DNA from: Echria macrotheca
Taxonomy: Eukaryota; Ascomycota; Sordariomycetes; Sordariales; Schizotheciaceae
Direction of reading: 5' to 3'
Assembly (NCBI GenBank): GCA_030411725.1
Contig: MU839839.1
Span: 372,001 to 436,000, forward strand
DNA length: 64,000 nucleotides
Position 1 is the first letter of the stretch. The number at the start of each line of letters is the position of its first letter. Made by a program: the position numbers and the translations under genes. The notes under the pieces are model-generated. The model was given only the letters and a program-made list of their open reading frames with translations, was not told the DNA's origin and did not search any database. Positions 34,922 through 44,429 of the stretch are shown one piece after another.

Positions 34922-35321
34922 GGGGTGCACCCCCCTTTTGATCCGTTCGCATCCCCTTTGAAGATAGAATTTTCGTCTACATCCCCGAATACATACGTTT
35001 CAGCGTATTAGCAATGCCAAAAAGTTTATTAATAAGGGCTTTACAATTTATTAACTACGTTCTTAACACTTTATCTACCGGAAATAAGATATGAAAGGTC
35101 CCGACCTAACGCATACCCAGGGGTTTATCGAATAAACGTAACTGCCTTATACCTTGGCTTTTATCAGCCTTTACAAGTTTAAACCCCCTTATATATAGTA
35201 AATAGGCCTTGACAAATATATATACAGCTTCCAGGAAAAACATCAACAGTAAATTAGAAGGCATATACGTAAAAACGCCATGGCGGGGGATGCACCCGTA
35301 GCAAAAAGGGGGTTGCACCCC
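34922..35321. mobile_element. 400-bp TA-flanked MITE
   Basis: The ends form an imperfect terminal inverted repeat: the left end begins GGGGTGCACCCCCCTTTT and the reverse complement of the right end begins GGGGTGCAACCCCCTTTTT. The similarity continues through CATCCCC at about 35 bp and weakly to about 60 bp. TA dinucleotides at 34920-34921 and 35322-35323 flank it, the target duplication of Tc1/mariner-type elements. The interior is AT-rich and has no transposase frame, so it would depend on an enzyme encoded elsewhere. A 195-bp half copy lies in inverse orientation at 36803-36997. Confidence 0.75.
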
Positions 35322-35323
35322 TA

Positions 35324-36802
35324 TGAGATGCCATAAAATATCGCAATGATGGGATATCCAAGGTTCATTTTCTACTTATCTAGGCAGGCAATCGGTTGCC
35401 AAATAACGAGCACTGCAAAAGATTCGGCCCGACAGCATAAGTGAGATGGATCCTACAGTAGTACCCGGATGTGTTCTCCTGTTCTTACAACCTTACACGT
35501 CTTCGATCTCCCTCCTGTACTCTCGAGACTCCGCTTCGTTGCCTTTACGCAAAAACCTTTCCACCCCGTCCCACGCAACAACCTTTCCACCCGTCCATGT
35601 GCATGCCGATATTTTGTCGGTCGGGCGTTCCGCATCCCGGCAGCTTGGGCAGGTTGGCGCGGGCCAGCGGGTCCTGGGAGTGTGCCGAGTGGCCGTAGAT
35701 CAGCTCCGTGATGACGTCGAGGGCCATGTTGAACGCCTCAGTCACGACCAAACAGGTCGAGTCGCAGCCACACTACCAGGTACCCAATTCCCTGCAATAG
35801 CCGCAACAAAGGTCACAACCTGGTACCACACGTGACAAATATGTCTCCAGCGTTGTCTCTCCCTAGGGTTAAAAGGGTTAGCAGAGCATAGATGGATTGG
35901 CAAGAATTGGGTAGGTGGACTGACTGGTTCCTCAGGCATGGCAGGCCGGCCTCTTCCGCGTCCTAATTCCAAGGCCTAAATAACCAATTAGTCCATGGCT
36001 TGAAAAAGCCGGAAAAGTGTAGTTGGGAACATGTAGGGCGAGAAAGGGACAGACGGTGACGGAGGCATGAGCTCGGAGTCGAAAGCATTGTTGGCTGCAA
36101 CTGGCTGTAACGGAAGATGGAAAACAGAATTAATTACCACACGCATACCACACAGCGGATGGTTTCCGGGGTGTTATCACCGCCTTCGTGGTTGTTGTTG
36201 TTTTGGTTCTCCATGATGACTGTGAGGATGATTTGTGAGGATGATTGTGAGGATGATTGTGTTGATGATGATGCAGGAAAGTGCTCAGATACGTGCAAAT
36301 CAAAACAAAAAATAAAAAAGGCACTGAAAGACTCAATCAGAGTGGTGGTGTTTTCAGGGGTTTTCAGGGGCTTCAGCGGCCCCAGGAGGCCGCTGTGGGC
36401 AAGTTTCGGATGTTGATGATGATGATGAGAAGAAGATTGCCTGGGGGCCGAGGGACTCTTAAATAGCCGATTTGCAACTCGCAGCGCAGAACCACACCTT
36501 CTACGGTTTCCGAGCAAGTTGTGCACTAGGTGCACCTGCTCACTTGCGCTGGTGTTTTCTCAGGCAAGTGTCACGGTGTGGCTTGCTGTGTTTTCCACAA
36601 CCGTATCTACAACCCATTCGGCACTTGCCCCTTCTGCAGTTCTACTGGCAAGCGCGAATAGGGCCTTGGAATGGGGAAGTGGCATGCACAATCACCAGCA
36701 AGAGGCCGGGGGGTTAGCTAGGCAGGTGTCTCTGTCTTCTTACAGCTGGTAGTTCCGGTTGTTCCGGTTGTTGTGGAGGTGTCAGTCACCGTGGAAGGTG
36801 TA
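35324..36802. other. spacer between MITE copies with low-complexity DNA
   Basis: It contains the possible P450 remnant (separate entry), a CCCTAGGGTTAAAAGGGTTAG stretch at 35861, a GAGGATGATTGT/GATGATGAT simple-repeat tract at about 36215-36275, and TTCAGGGG direct repeats at about 36352-36375. No intact gene is seen. Confidence 0.45.
35590..35752 (-). pseudogene. possible cytochrome P450 remnant
   Basis: On the minus strand a GC-rich block of about 110 bp inside an AT-richer island reads TEAFNMALDVITELIYGHS. This resembles the AFxALxxDVITEYxxGxS segment found in the middle of many fungal P450s. No heme-binding Cys motif, no other P450 block and no extended frame are found nearby, so at most a fragment survives. 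The match rests on one short motif and could be coincidental. Confidence 0.3.
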
Positions 36803-36997
36803 GGTATGCGTTAGGTCGGGACCTTTTATATCTTATTTCCGGTAGATAGAGTGTTAAGAACGTAATTGACAGATCGTTAAAGCCCTTATTAATAACACTT
36901 TTGGCATTGCTAATACGCCGAAACGCTTGTATTTGAGGATGTAGGCGAAAAAATCTTCTTCAAGGGGATGCGGACGGATCAAAAGGGGGTGCACCCC
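36803..36997. mobile_element. inverted half copy of the MITE
   Basis: The reverse complement closely matches 34922-35117. It ends at a perfect terminal GGGGTGCACCCC followed by TA at 36998-36999, whereas the inner end stops abruptly at GGTATGCGTTAGG with no second terminus. Differences from the first copy are scattered substitutions plus a few short indels. With the full copy it forms a 195-bp inverted repeat around 1.7 kb. Confidence 0.75.
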
Positions 36998-37465
36998 TAT
37001 TTTATTGGTCGAGATCAACCCCCTAAACCCACCACACATTCGACAGTAGTCCGCCCGCACACAGCGAAAGACGTTTATTTTCAGCGAGTTAGGTACAGAT
37101 ACCATCAGGCAGAATTTTCTGCAGCTTAGAGCGAGCGATGGGGATCCCGGGGGCAGAGTTGTACCTAAATTCTCATACCGGACGTTGGGGCGGGCAGCTG
37201 ACCTTCCCCGGATATGTAGCAGCACCAATTTTCCTAGCTTCACGTCAAGTGCCTTTACCAGGGCAAGGGGGCCTTTGTACCAAAACCGAGTTCCTGTCCG
37301 CTCACTCGATAAGAGGTACAATACACGGTACTGCCTCGCTTTACAGACGCGTTGTTTTGAACTTCATAGTTCCCCTCCGGCGGTTGCTGCAGATGTAGGC
37401 GTCCCATGACCTAAGTAAGCCGCTCGGGTAAGCTAAGGTAAAGGAAAATGAACGACTACTAGCCT
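36998..37465. other. right flank of the repeat island
   Basis: Contains a minus-strand frame through 37041-37321 without recognisable content (for example WYKGPLALVKALDVKLG), perhaps a decayed gene. GTAAGCTAAGGTA at about 37429 also occurs near 60481. Confidence 0.4.
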
Positions 37466-38486
37466 CTAGCCTTTCTTAGAAGGTGTGTATAATAGAGCTA
37501 TCGCCTCTTTGTTCATAAGACGGCTCTGTTTGGAGAGCTCATCCGGGACCGGTGTGTCGGGCGGGATGGGAGGAGGCTGCGGCCCAAAATAATAGCGGTT
37601 ATGGCGGAATAATGTAACCAACCGCTCAGGTTTGTCTGGTACCTTTTCGGACTGGTAAAACTGTCTGTACTTGAGATGGTGGTCCCTAGTACAATTCAGA
37701 CAAGAGAGTCTTTCGTAGGCACGGATACTAGAGTTTAAAGTTGTTTTGTTAGGCTGATATATATATACCCTAGTTAAATATATAAGAGGTTCGGACTTAC
37801 CAAAATGCACTCTGAAGAGATAGCAGGCTCCCCACGTTTGCAGTCTCTAGCCATCCGCGGCTGTCGCTCCATAGGTACGCAACAATAAGCCAGCGTCCCG
37901 TGAGCCATCGAGGCTCGTCCTTGGTTTGTTCCGAAAAGACAATACGCCGGCCCCACTTCAACTGTGGAAACTTGCCACAAGAGTCCATACGCCTAAGGAA
38001 TTTGATCTCGCCTTTTTCTTGTACTTGGCAGTCTCGCCAGCAAGTACTTGTACCGAGTCCACTCTCAAGTTGCTCGGAAAGATCGATCAGCATGCATCGA
38101 AGTAATAACAACCAGGGTGAGTGCCGCCGGAAGCGTGCAGCTTGGTATTCTTCTGGGGTGTGATAAGAGGAGATCATCCACCGAAAGGGTCGTGCTTGTG
38201 GCGGGGCAAGGTTTGCCGCTGGCTGTCCTCCGGGATCGAGCTTTGTGAACGGTAAGCAGCGCTTGACAAAGTGCTGAATCTTGTTACGTCGATTCTGACG
38301 TTTTATCTCTTTGGCCGCGGATATATTGTCGTCTTCAACATCTGGTTCCCGCCAATGGAAATAGGGGTGTGAATCACCGCGATCGGGAAAAGACCTGATG
38401 GCGGGCATGGTGGCTATTAGGGGGGCGAGGGGAGGAGGCATGTAGATTGTAGTCTTAGGAAAGTTAGGAGAAAGTGAAGAGGCCAT
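37466..38486 (-). CDS. orphan two-exon gene, function unknown
   Basis: Exon 1 is 38486-37801 and exon 2 is 37727-37466. They are joined across a 73-nt AT-rich intron with a consensus donor (GTAAGT), a CTAAC branch site and an acceptor (CTCTAG), giving 315 residues. The frame is open on both sides only if the intron is removed in phase, which supports a real gene. There is no signal peptide and no clear membrane span. Visible features are a basic stretch KEIKRQNRRNKIQHFVKRC at about 60-80, Trp- and Arg-rich blocks (FRWMISSYHT, PRWLTGRWLIVAYLW), and a C-x2-C-x3-HH cluster (CLNCTRDHH) early in exon 2. A proline-rich segment (PPPIPPDTPVP) precedes the end. I do not recognise the family. The gene borders the repeat island and may be lineage-specific. 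Confidence 0.6.
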
Positions 38487-38889
38487 CTATTTATGCCCTT
38501 TCCCTCTTACCATTTGGTGGATCTCCAAGGGGCCACGCAATCGGACACGCTCTACACACTTCGGGACCGATCCGGCCGTCCAAAAGCTTATGGTCCGCAT
38601 GATGCAGATACACGCACGATATGAGCTCATGGCTGCAATTGACTCTGAGCTCGATAACTGGTGCATCAGCGGGTCAAGGCTAGCCAGAATTAGCACCCAG
38701 GGCACCATCTCTTGACATATATACACATCCATGTCACGCCGTTAACCCGTAGTGAGATCAGGGGGAATACTAACATAACCGGGAATCTCAACAGGAAACC
38801 CGTGGACATCTCATCAACCGTATATTCATCACCACCAATGTATCTCCACACTCCAATCCCACATCATGGACCTCGTCAGGTCTCCCATT
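38487..38889. other. spacer between the orphan and LAA2-like genes
   Basis: Promoter region of the orphan gene and 3' flank of the LAA2-like gene. No gene is seen. Confidence 0.45.
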
Positions 38890-40671
38890 CTACTTTCTAA
38901 CCTTCCTCGCATGCTTCACCAGATTCTCAATAACCCCCTCGAAAGCCTCCCGATCCCCAATCTTCTCGTCGGTCCGCTTCTGCCAGTACTCAAGCACCTC
39001 CCTGACTGTATCCTGCATCGCCTCGAGCCTAGCCACATGGCCTTTCAGTTCGTCATCCGTCATGCCGCTCAGCGCCTCGTCTGTCGTCGTGCACAGCTGG
39101 CGCGCCGCCGTGAGGTCGAACGCCGGCGGCGTCGGGCCGCCTGCTTTCCTCCTGCTGCTCGAGGCGTCGGCGTTGTTGTGTGACGATGTCGAGGGCGAGC
39201 CGGCGCGGTCTCCAGAACCAGCGGCCGTCTGGGAAGATGAGGGTTTGAGGTTGCCCTGGGAGTCGACCGATGTGCGGGCTGCGTGTCGTGCGCGTGACTG
39301 GGACCGGGAGTCGCTCGAGTCTCGCCGGAAGGAACCGGTCGAGTTGACGCGGTGCAGGGATGGGAGGACGAGTTTCTTTTGCTTGGAGGCCGGGAGGATC
39401 TCGTCTAGATCGACGGGCACGCCGAGGGAGACGAGGAAGAGGCGGCGGATCCGTGAGCGGATCCAGTCTGGTGGTTGGAGCGGCGGCGGGGCGACGAGTT
39501 GTGACCATAGTGAGGCGCTCCGAGGGGTGAGGAAGATTGGGTTTTCCTTGGATATGGATGGAAGTACTGGTGGCGCCTCGTCTTCGTGTGGGAAGAGGGC
39601 GTTTAGGTAAGGTTCTGTTATACCGAATATTTCAGATGCGCTGACGTCGTCGAAGTCGGGTACTGGCTACGATGTGACGGTCTTAGCTACGGCTACTGTG
39701 AAATCAGGTCACGAGAATATCACGTACAAATGGTAGGGACGGTGCGGATGGCGCGGAGGGTGCCGGAGCAGGAGCGGGAGCAGGCGCCGCGGCGTCAGCT
39801 TCTTCAAAGCCGGCGTCGTCAAAGTCGCCAAAATCGTCGTCACCGCCGCCTTCCTCAAAGTCGTCAAAATCATCACCGAAGTCATCGCCATCGCCATCTT
39901 CCCCCTCGCCGCTGCGAAACGCTGGGCTTTGCGGCCCTGGAGACGAGGGAGATAGAGGCGACCGCCTAGCTGTAAACGACGACTTTCTCCTCTCACGGGC
40001 CGAAGTAGGTGACTTTAAACCAGGTGAAATTGGAGTATCTACGCAGGAAGAATAAAAGTCAATACAAGGAAAATAAGGAAAAGGGGAAACGCGGTGCTAG
40101 GAGGAAGACTACGCATCCGTACCAGGTACACTGCTATCTTCGACAACCTTCTGCCCATCCGCCTTGAGGATGACGTCCGGATGAGGATCCGAGTCGTGTC
40201 TCTTCTCAATCTCTGGGTGTGTCACCGACCCCTCAGTATCGGGAGCTTCCTCCACTACTGTCTTGGGAATTGGGCGCCCGCCTGGAGTTGGTGAGGGATC
40301 CTTGCCGGCCTCGGTAGACTCGCCCTCGGCGTCAGCCTCTGGTACGTAGGCTATCTCGTCGGGCGCCGCGTCTCCCTCCCTCATCTGATAGGCTGCTGTC
40401 CCTGGGACCTCGCCATACGCCGGCTTATCATCGACCTTTTCGACCCTCGTTCTGGGAATGGGCGAGGCAGGATGCGATTCTGACTGCGCCGACTGGGCAT
40501 CCGAGAAGTGCTCTTCTGAATCGGACTCTAGCGACAACTGGTTAGCATCGTACGAGTAGAAGGGGGGCGTAGGTAGCTTTTTGAAATTGAAAGATTACCC
40601 AGCTCGTGAGCGCCTGGATCCTCGGTGTTGGTCCTTGAAGGAGGCGTCAGACTGTTTCTGCGTTCTGTCAT
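38890..40671 (-). CDS. LAA2-like AP-1 accessory protein (DUF5102 type)
   Basis: There are four exons: 40671-40599, 40527-40123, 40038-39728 and 39666-38890, giving 521 residues in phase. The start exon reads MTERRNSLTPPS. The middle is disordered, with an ESDSEEHFSDAQSAQ block and PIPRTRVEKVDD. Exon 3 carries an acidic tract with repeated Asp-Phe-Gly motifs (DDFGDDFDDF and DDDFGDFDDAGF). Motifs of the form FGxF in acidic context bind the gamma-ear of AP-1 and GGA. Yeast Laa2 (YBL010C) uses such a motif to bring Laa1 and AP-1 to trans-Golgi and endosome membranes. The C-terminal 90 residues (LTAARQLCTTTDEAL to the end) look helical and probably form the conserved partner-binding part. The family assignment rests on this layout and is moderately certain. 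Confidence 0.72.
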
Positions 40672-41308
40672 GGTTCTGTCGCAGGCGGATTGCGCCTGGT
40701 CCTAGACTGGTGAGGAGAGATTCACCGTGACAGGCAATCGCTTTTCCTTTCCAGACGGTAACTAAACAATGCGCGGTCTCTGGATCGGTCAGCCCGACAA
40801 AGTGCCATTGGCAACTTGTAGTCAGGATTGGGTAGCTTGTGGCAGCATCACAGGGTGGGGAATGAGCATGCCAAGCTTGGAGCAGAGGTCCACTTTTTTG
40901 CTCAGGTTGAGGGGGCGCACGGTGCACTAGTTACAGGGCGGCCCTTGCAGCACTGTACCAGCCACACCACCTGGGAGCGCGAGCTGAGAGCAAAAAGTGA
41001 GGCTGGTTTCGCGACTGGCAGCTTTTTGGGCGCGTTTCCTGGGACCTCAAAAAGTTCCTGCCGCGAAGCGCCCAGCAAACAACGAACAACAGAGGGCACC
41101 CGCAGCTTGTGTTGACCATTCCACAACTTCCCTCCCCCAAACTGGTGCTTTTCGGCGTAGGTTCTCTCCACCAGTCGCGCACAATTGGCGTTGTCTTTTA
41201 CTGACTGCCCGCCAAAGATCGCGGCTGTGCGCCGACTTTAATCCACACCGACGACATCATCACAACGTAACCAACGTCGCTACCCGGTCTTCGCACGAAA
41301 TTGCAATC
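40672..41308. other. divergent promoter LAA2-like / NSP1
   Basis: A 637-bp spacer between divergent start codons. A frame in phase with NSP1 is open upstream to about 40997, but its content does not resemble FG nucleoporins, so the conserved MSFTFGG start was preferred. Confidence 0.5.
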
Positions 41309-43478
41309 ATGTCTTTCACCTTCGGCGGTGCCACTGGAGGCGCCTCCAGCGGCGCCTCAAACCCGTCGACAACCTCGTCAGCTCCTGCGTCTGGCGGCCT
41401 ATTTGGAACGACGAGCACCACGGCCAACGTCCCTACACTGACATTCGGTTCTGCTGGTACCACAACCTCTCAACCACAGACCGGAGGCCTGTTCTCATCC
41501 TCAGCATCAAAGCCGACCGGCGGCCTCTTTGGCGCTACTGGAACCAGTTCAAGCTCAACAGCGGCACCAGCCAGTGGGGGTGGGTTGTTCGGTTCACAAA
41601 CAGCCACGCCGCCCTCCGGTGGATTATTCGGCAACCAGCCGGGCACATCTGCTTTTGGAGGTGGTGGTGGAGTCTTCGGGGATAAAGCTGCCACTTCTAC
41701 GCCTGCGGCTACGGGAGGTCTTTTCAGCGCTGGCAAGGCGACCGCTTCCACACCTTCTACGACTGCACCTCCTTCAACCAACCTCTTCGGGTCGACGGCG
41801 ACTCCTGCTGGCTCCGCGCTGCCTTCCACCGGCGGTGGGCTCTTCAGTGCTCTAGGAACTTCCACTCCGGCGAAACCGATGTTTGGTGGTGACGTCTCGT
41901 TCACCCCTAAGGGGGCGCCTCCGGCTGGTACTACCAAACCTGCATCATCAGGGGGACTATTCGCGCCGGCTTTGGGAAGTAATACCCCGGCATCAACGCC
42001 GCAGTCAAGTCTTTCTTTTGGTGGGCTTGGCAGCAACCCCCCGACAGCCACTACGAGTTCGTCTGCTTTTTCGGCCACGACTACCGCTCCTGCGGCTGGC
42101 TCACTCTTTGGAGGCGCACCGTCTCAGCCTTCTGTCAGCAACAACTCTGGGGGCTTGTTTGGAGCTGCTACTCCGGCTGCCTCTAGCTCCGCAGCTGCCC
42201 CAGCTGCTACGACTTCGGCAGCCCCGTCAATGTTTGCGCCCAGTAACGCCGCTACCACAGCCGCAAAGCCGTCCCTGTTCGGAGGAACTCAGTCAAGCAC
42301 GACAGCGGCGCCGTCATCGGCTTCCGGAGGTGGCTCGCTTTTCGGAAACACACCTGCTGCTCCCGCAACCACAAAGCCGGGTCTGTTTGGATCCACTCCA
42401 GGAACCACAGCCCCGGCTTCGTCATCGTCGACGACCGCGCCAGCTGGAGGTTTGTTTGGTGCTCAGCCCGCCTCTTCCACACCGGCCTCTTCAGCAGCCA
42501 CCACCACTACTCCGGCCGCGGGAAGTCTCTTTGGAGCCAAGCCGGCATCCACAGCAGCGAGCAGCACCCCAGCTACTACAACCGCTACGTCAACAGCTGG
42601 CCTCCCCACGACCTCGACTACCACGGGTGGTACGGCAACAGCGACGTCCGGGGGTTTGTTTGGCAATAAGGCGCCAACATCGACCGCGACAAACACGGCT
42701 GCTCCGGCCCAGACTGAAAAGACTGCCGCGGCTCTTACGGCGTCGACCATCGGGCCAGCTTCTCAGCTGCCGCGGCTTAAAAATAAGACGATGGACGAGA
42801 TTATCACGAGATGGGCGACCGATCTGGCTAAGTATCAGAAAGAGTTCAAGGAGCAAGCGTCCAAGATCGCAGACTGGGATCGTATGCTGGTCGAGAACGG
42901 TGAGAAGATTCAAAAGCTTTACTCGAGCACATATGAAGCCGAGCGAGCCAGCAACGAGATAGAGCGACAACTCGCCAGCGTCGAGAGCCAACAGGATGAG
43001 TTGGCCGCCTGGCTGGACCGTTACGAGGCCGACCTTGGCGATCTTTTTGCCAAGCAGATGGGCCCCCCGGAGCAGCAGCTCCAGGCTCCTGACAGTGATC
43101 GAGAGCGCACGTACAAGCTCGCCGAGAAGCTGACCGACCGGCTTGATGAAATGGGCAAGGATCTGACCAAGATGATCAAGGAGATCAACGACATGTCGAA
43201 TGGCTTGAGCAAGGGAGGCAAGCCCGACGATCCGGTACGTGTACTATTGCTCTTGACGCTAGTGCCTGGCTAACGTGTTGTTCCAGCTGAGTCAGATCGT
43301 CCGTGTCCTGAATGGGCACCTAACCCAACTTCAGTGGATCGACAGCAACGCCTCGGCGCTGCAAGCGAAGGTGAATGCTGCCCAGAGAGCTAGCGGTAAC
43401 ATGGGTGCTAGCACAGGCTTCGGCGAGTCGGATGCCGCCGAGGGTTTCTACCGGTCTTTCAGGGGCACTCATAGATAG
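41309..43478 (+). CDS. NSP1: nucleoporin NSP1 (Nup62 homologue)
   Basis: An FG-repeat nucleoporin of the central transport channel, which forms the Nsp1-Nup57-Nup49 coiled-coil trimer and also joins the Nup82 complex. Exon 1 is 41309-43234 and exon 2 is 43287-43478 (intron GTACGT...TCCAG), giving 705 residues. Residues 1-485 are a Ser/Thr/Ala/Pro-rich FG domain with many GGLFG, SLFG and NLFG units rather than the FSFG repeats dominating yeast Nsp1. From about 490 the Nsp1-type coiled-coil domain starts (LKNKTMDEIITRWATDL, then DWDRMLVENGEKIQKLY) and continues across the intron to the end at GTHR. The biased codon composition produces long meaningless frames in other phases. Confidence 0.95.
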
Positions 43479-43596
43479 GACAGACTGCCGGTGATACCAG
43501 AGAACCCGACCAGACCGCGATTTACGTGATGGATAACTCGGAGTCAAAGGGTTGCGTGGGGTTTTGAGGCAAGTTGCGTATGCCCGATATGCCTTA

Positions 43597-43668
43597 CCGG
43601 GTAGGGATAGGAAACGGCATAAATCCCCAACATGTTAAGGGGGTAGGGATAGGAACTGGCATAGATCA
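43597..43668. repeat. two-copy 42-bp tandem repeat
   Basis: GGGTAGGGATAGGAA followed by a GGCATARATC block occurs at about 43599 and again 42 bp later, downstream of the NSP1 stop codon. It probably lies in the NSP1 3' UTR or the spacer to the convergent ATPase inhibitor gene. Confidence 0.7.
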
Positions 43669-43975
43669 GACTCACGCGAAGGAGCTTGGGTGTAAGAATG
43701 CACTTTATTGTATTTGTACAACGACGTCACCGGGGTGGCTCCGACAAGAAGGCAGACCGATGAGCCTAGCTAGGTGTCTAGATGAGAGCTTTGCGAATGC
43801 AACTTGGACGTCCCCGCGAGAAGCAACCAGGTCGACGATTTGCCCGGATAGACCAAATTCTTTGCCTCCTATATACTCCCAACACTGTACAACGACCAAC
43901 CCTCCATTCACGGGCTGTTTCTTTCCTCAATGCGATGGTTAGGAAAACTACGAGAGAGCCGAGATGTAGAAAAGT

Positions 43976-44429
43976 CTAGTTATGCTCGCCACCTTGGTTC
44001 TTGGTAATCTCGTCACTGTTTGCAACGTCAGTGTGAGCTTTTTGTTATTTCTGGGGAAGGTGTTGGGTTGGTCGTGGGTAATCGTGGGTAGTACGAACAT
44101 GTGGTCGGCGAGCTGGTCCAGGTGCTGCTGCTGCTGCTTGATCTTCTCCCTCAGCATCTTGAGCTTCTCGGCCTCGATCTTGCGGATGGCCATCTCCTCG
44201 TTGGCGCGCTCGCGCTTCTGGAAGGCGTCGCTGGATTTGGGGCGCGGGATGTCATTAGCGGATGATGATGATCATGATCATGATGGGGGGGAAAATATCA
44301 AACGTACCCGTAGCCGCCGGTCTTGGGGGGGGCGCCCGTGTCGCCGGCTCCCATGGCGCGCGCCGACATGGAAAAGGCGCGCAGGACCGAGGGGCGGACC
44401 GTGGTCTTGGTGAGAGCTGTGCGAAGCAT
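43976..44429 (-). CDS. INH1: mitochondrial F1Fo-ATPase inhibitor protein
   Basis: The IF1-type inhibitor, which binds F1 when the proton gradient collapses and stops ATP hydrolysis. There are three exons: 44429-44308, 44230-44099 and 44015-43976 (introns GTACGT...CCAG and GTTCGT...ACAG), giving 97 residues. The first about 25 residues are a matrix presequence (MLRTALTKTTVRPSVLRAF). The inhibitory helix contains GYGDAFQKRERANEE, and the C-terminal coiled coil KIEAEKLKMLREKIKQQQQ is used for dimerisation. The last 40-nt exon adds DEITKNQGGEHN, matching fungal homologues. Without the last intron the frame would run on into an unrelated tail, so the three-exon model is preferred. Confidence 0.9.

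Noticed and set aside
36134..36535. Minus-strand frame of 133 codons with Ser, His and Asn runs
   Set aside because: Its content comes from GAT/GATGATTGT simple repeats, not from a protein-like sequence.
34000..40700. Possibility of a secondary-metabolite cluster or defence island
   Set aside because: Only one unknown gene and one doubtful P450 fragment are present; no synthase, transporter, regulator or NLR/HET gene is seen.
40997..41308. In-frame upstream extension of NSP1
   Set aside because: The extension has no FG character and begins within a likely promoter; the conserved start MSFTFGG is at 41309.
41883..42962. Long plus-strand frame rich in Arg, Leu, Pro and Gln overlapping NSP1
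   Set aside because: It is the shifted frame of the low-complexity FG-repeat region; biased codons suppress stops in other phases.
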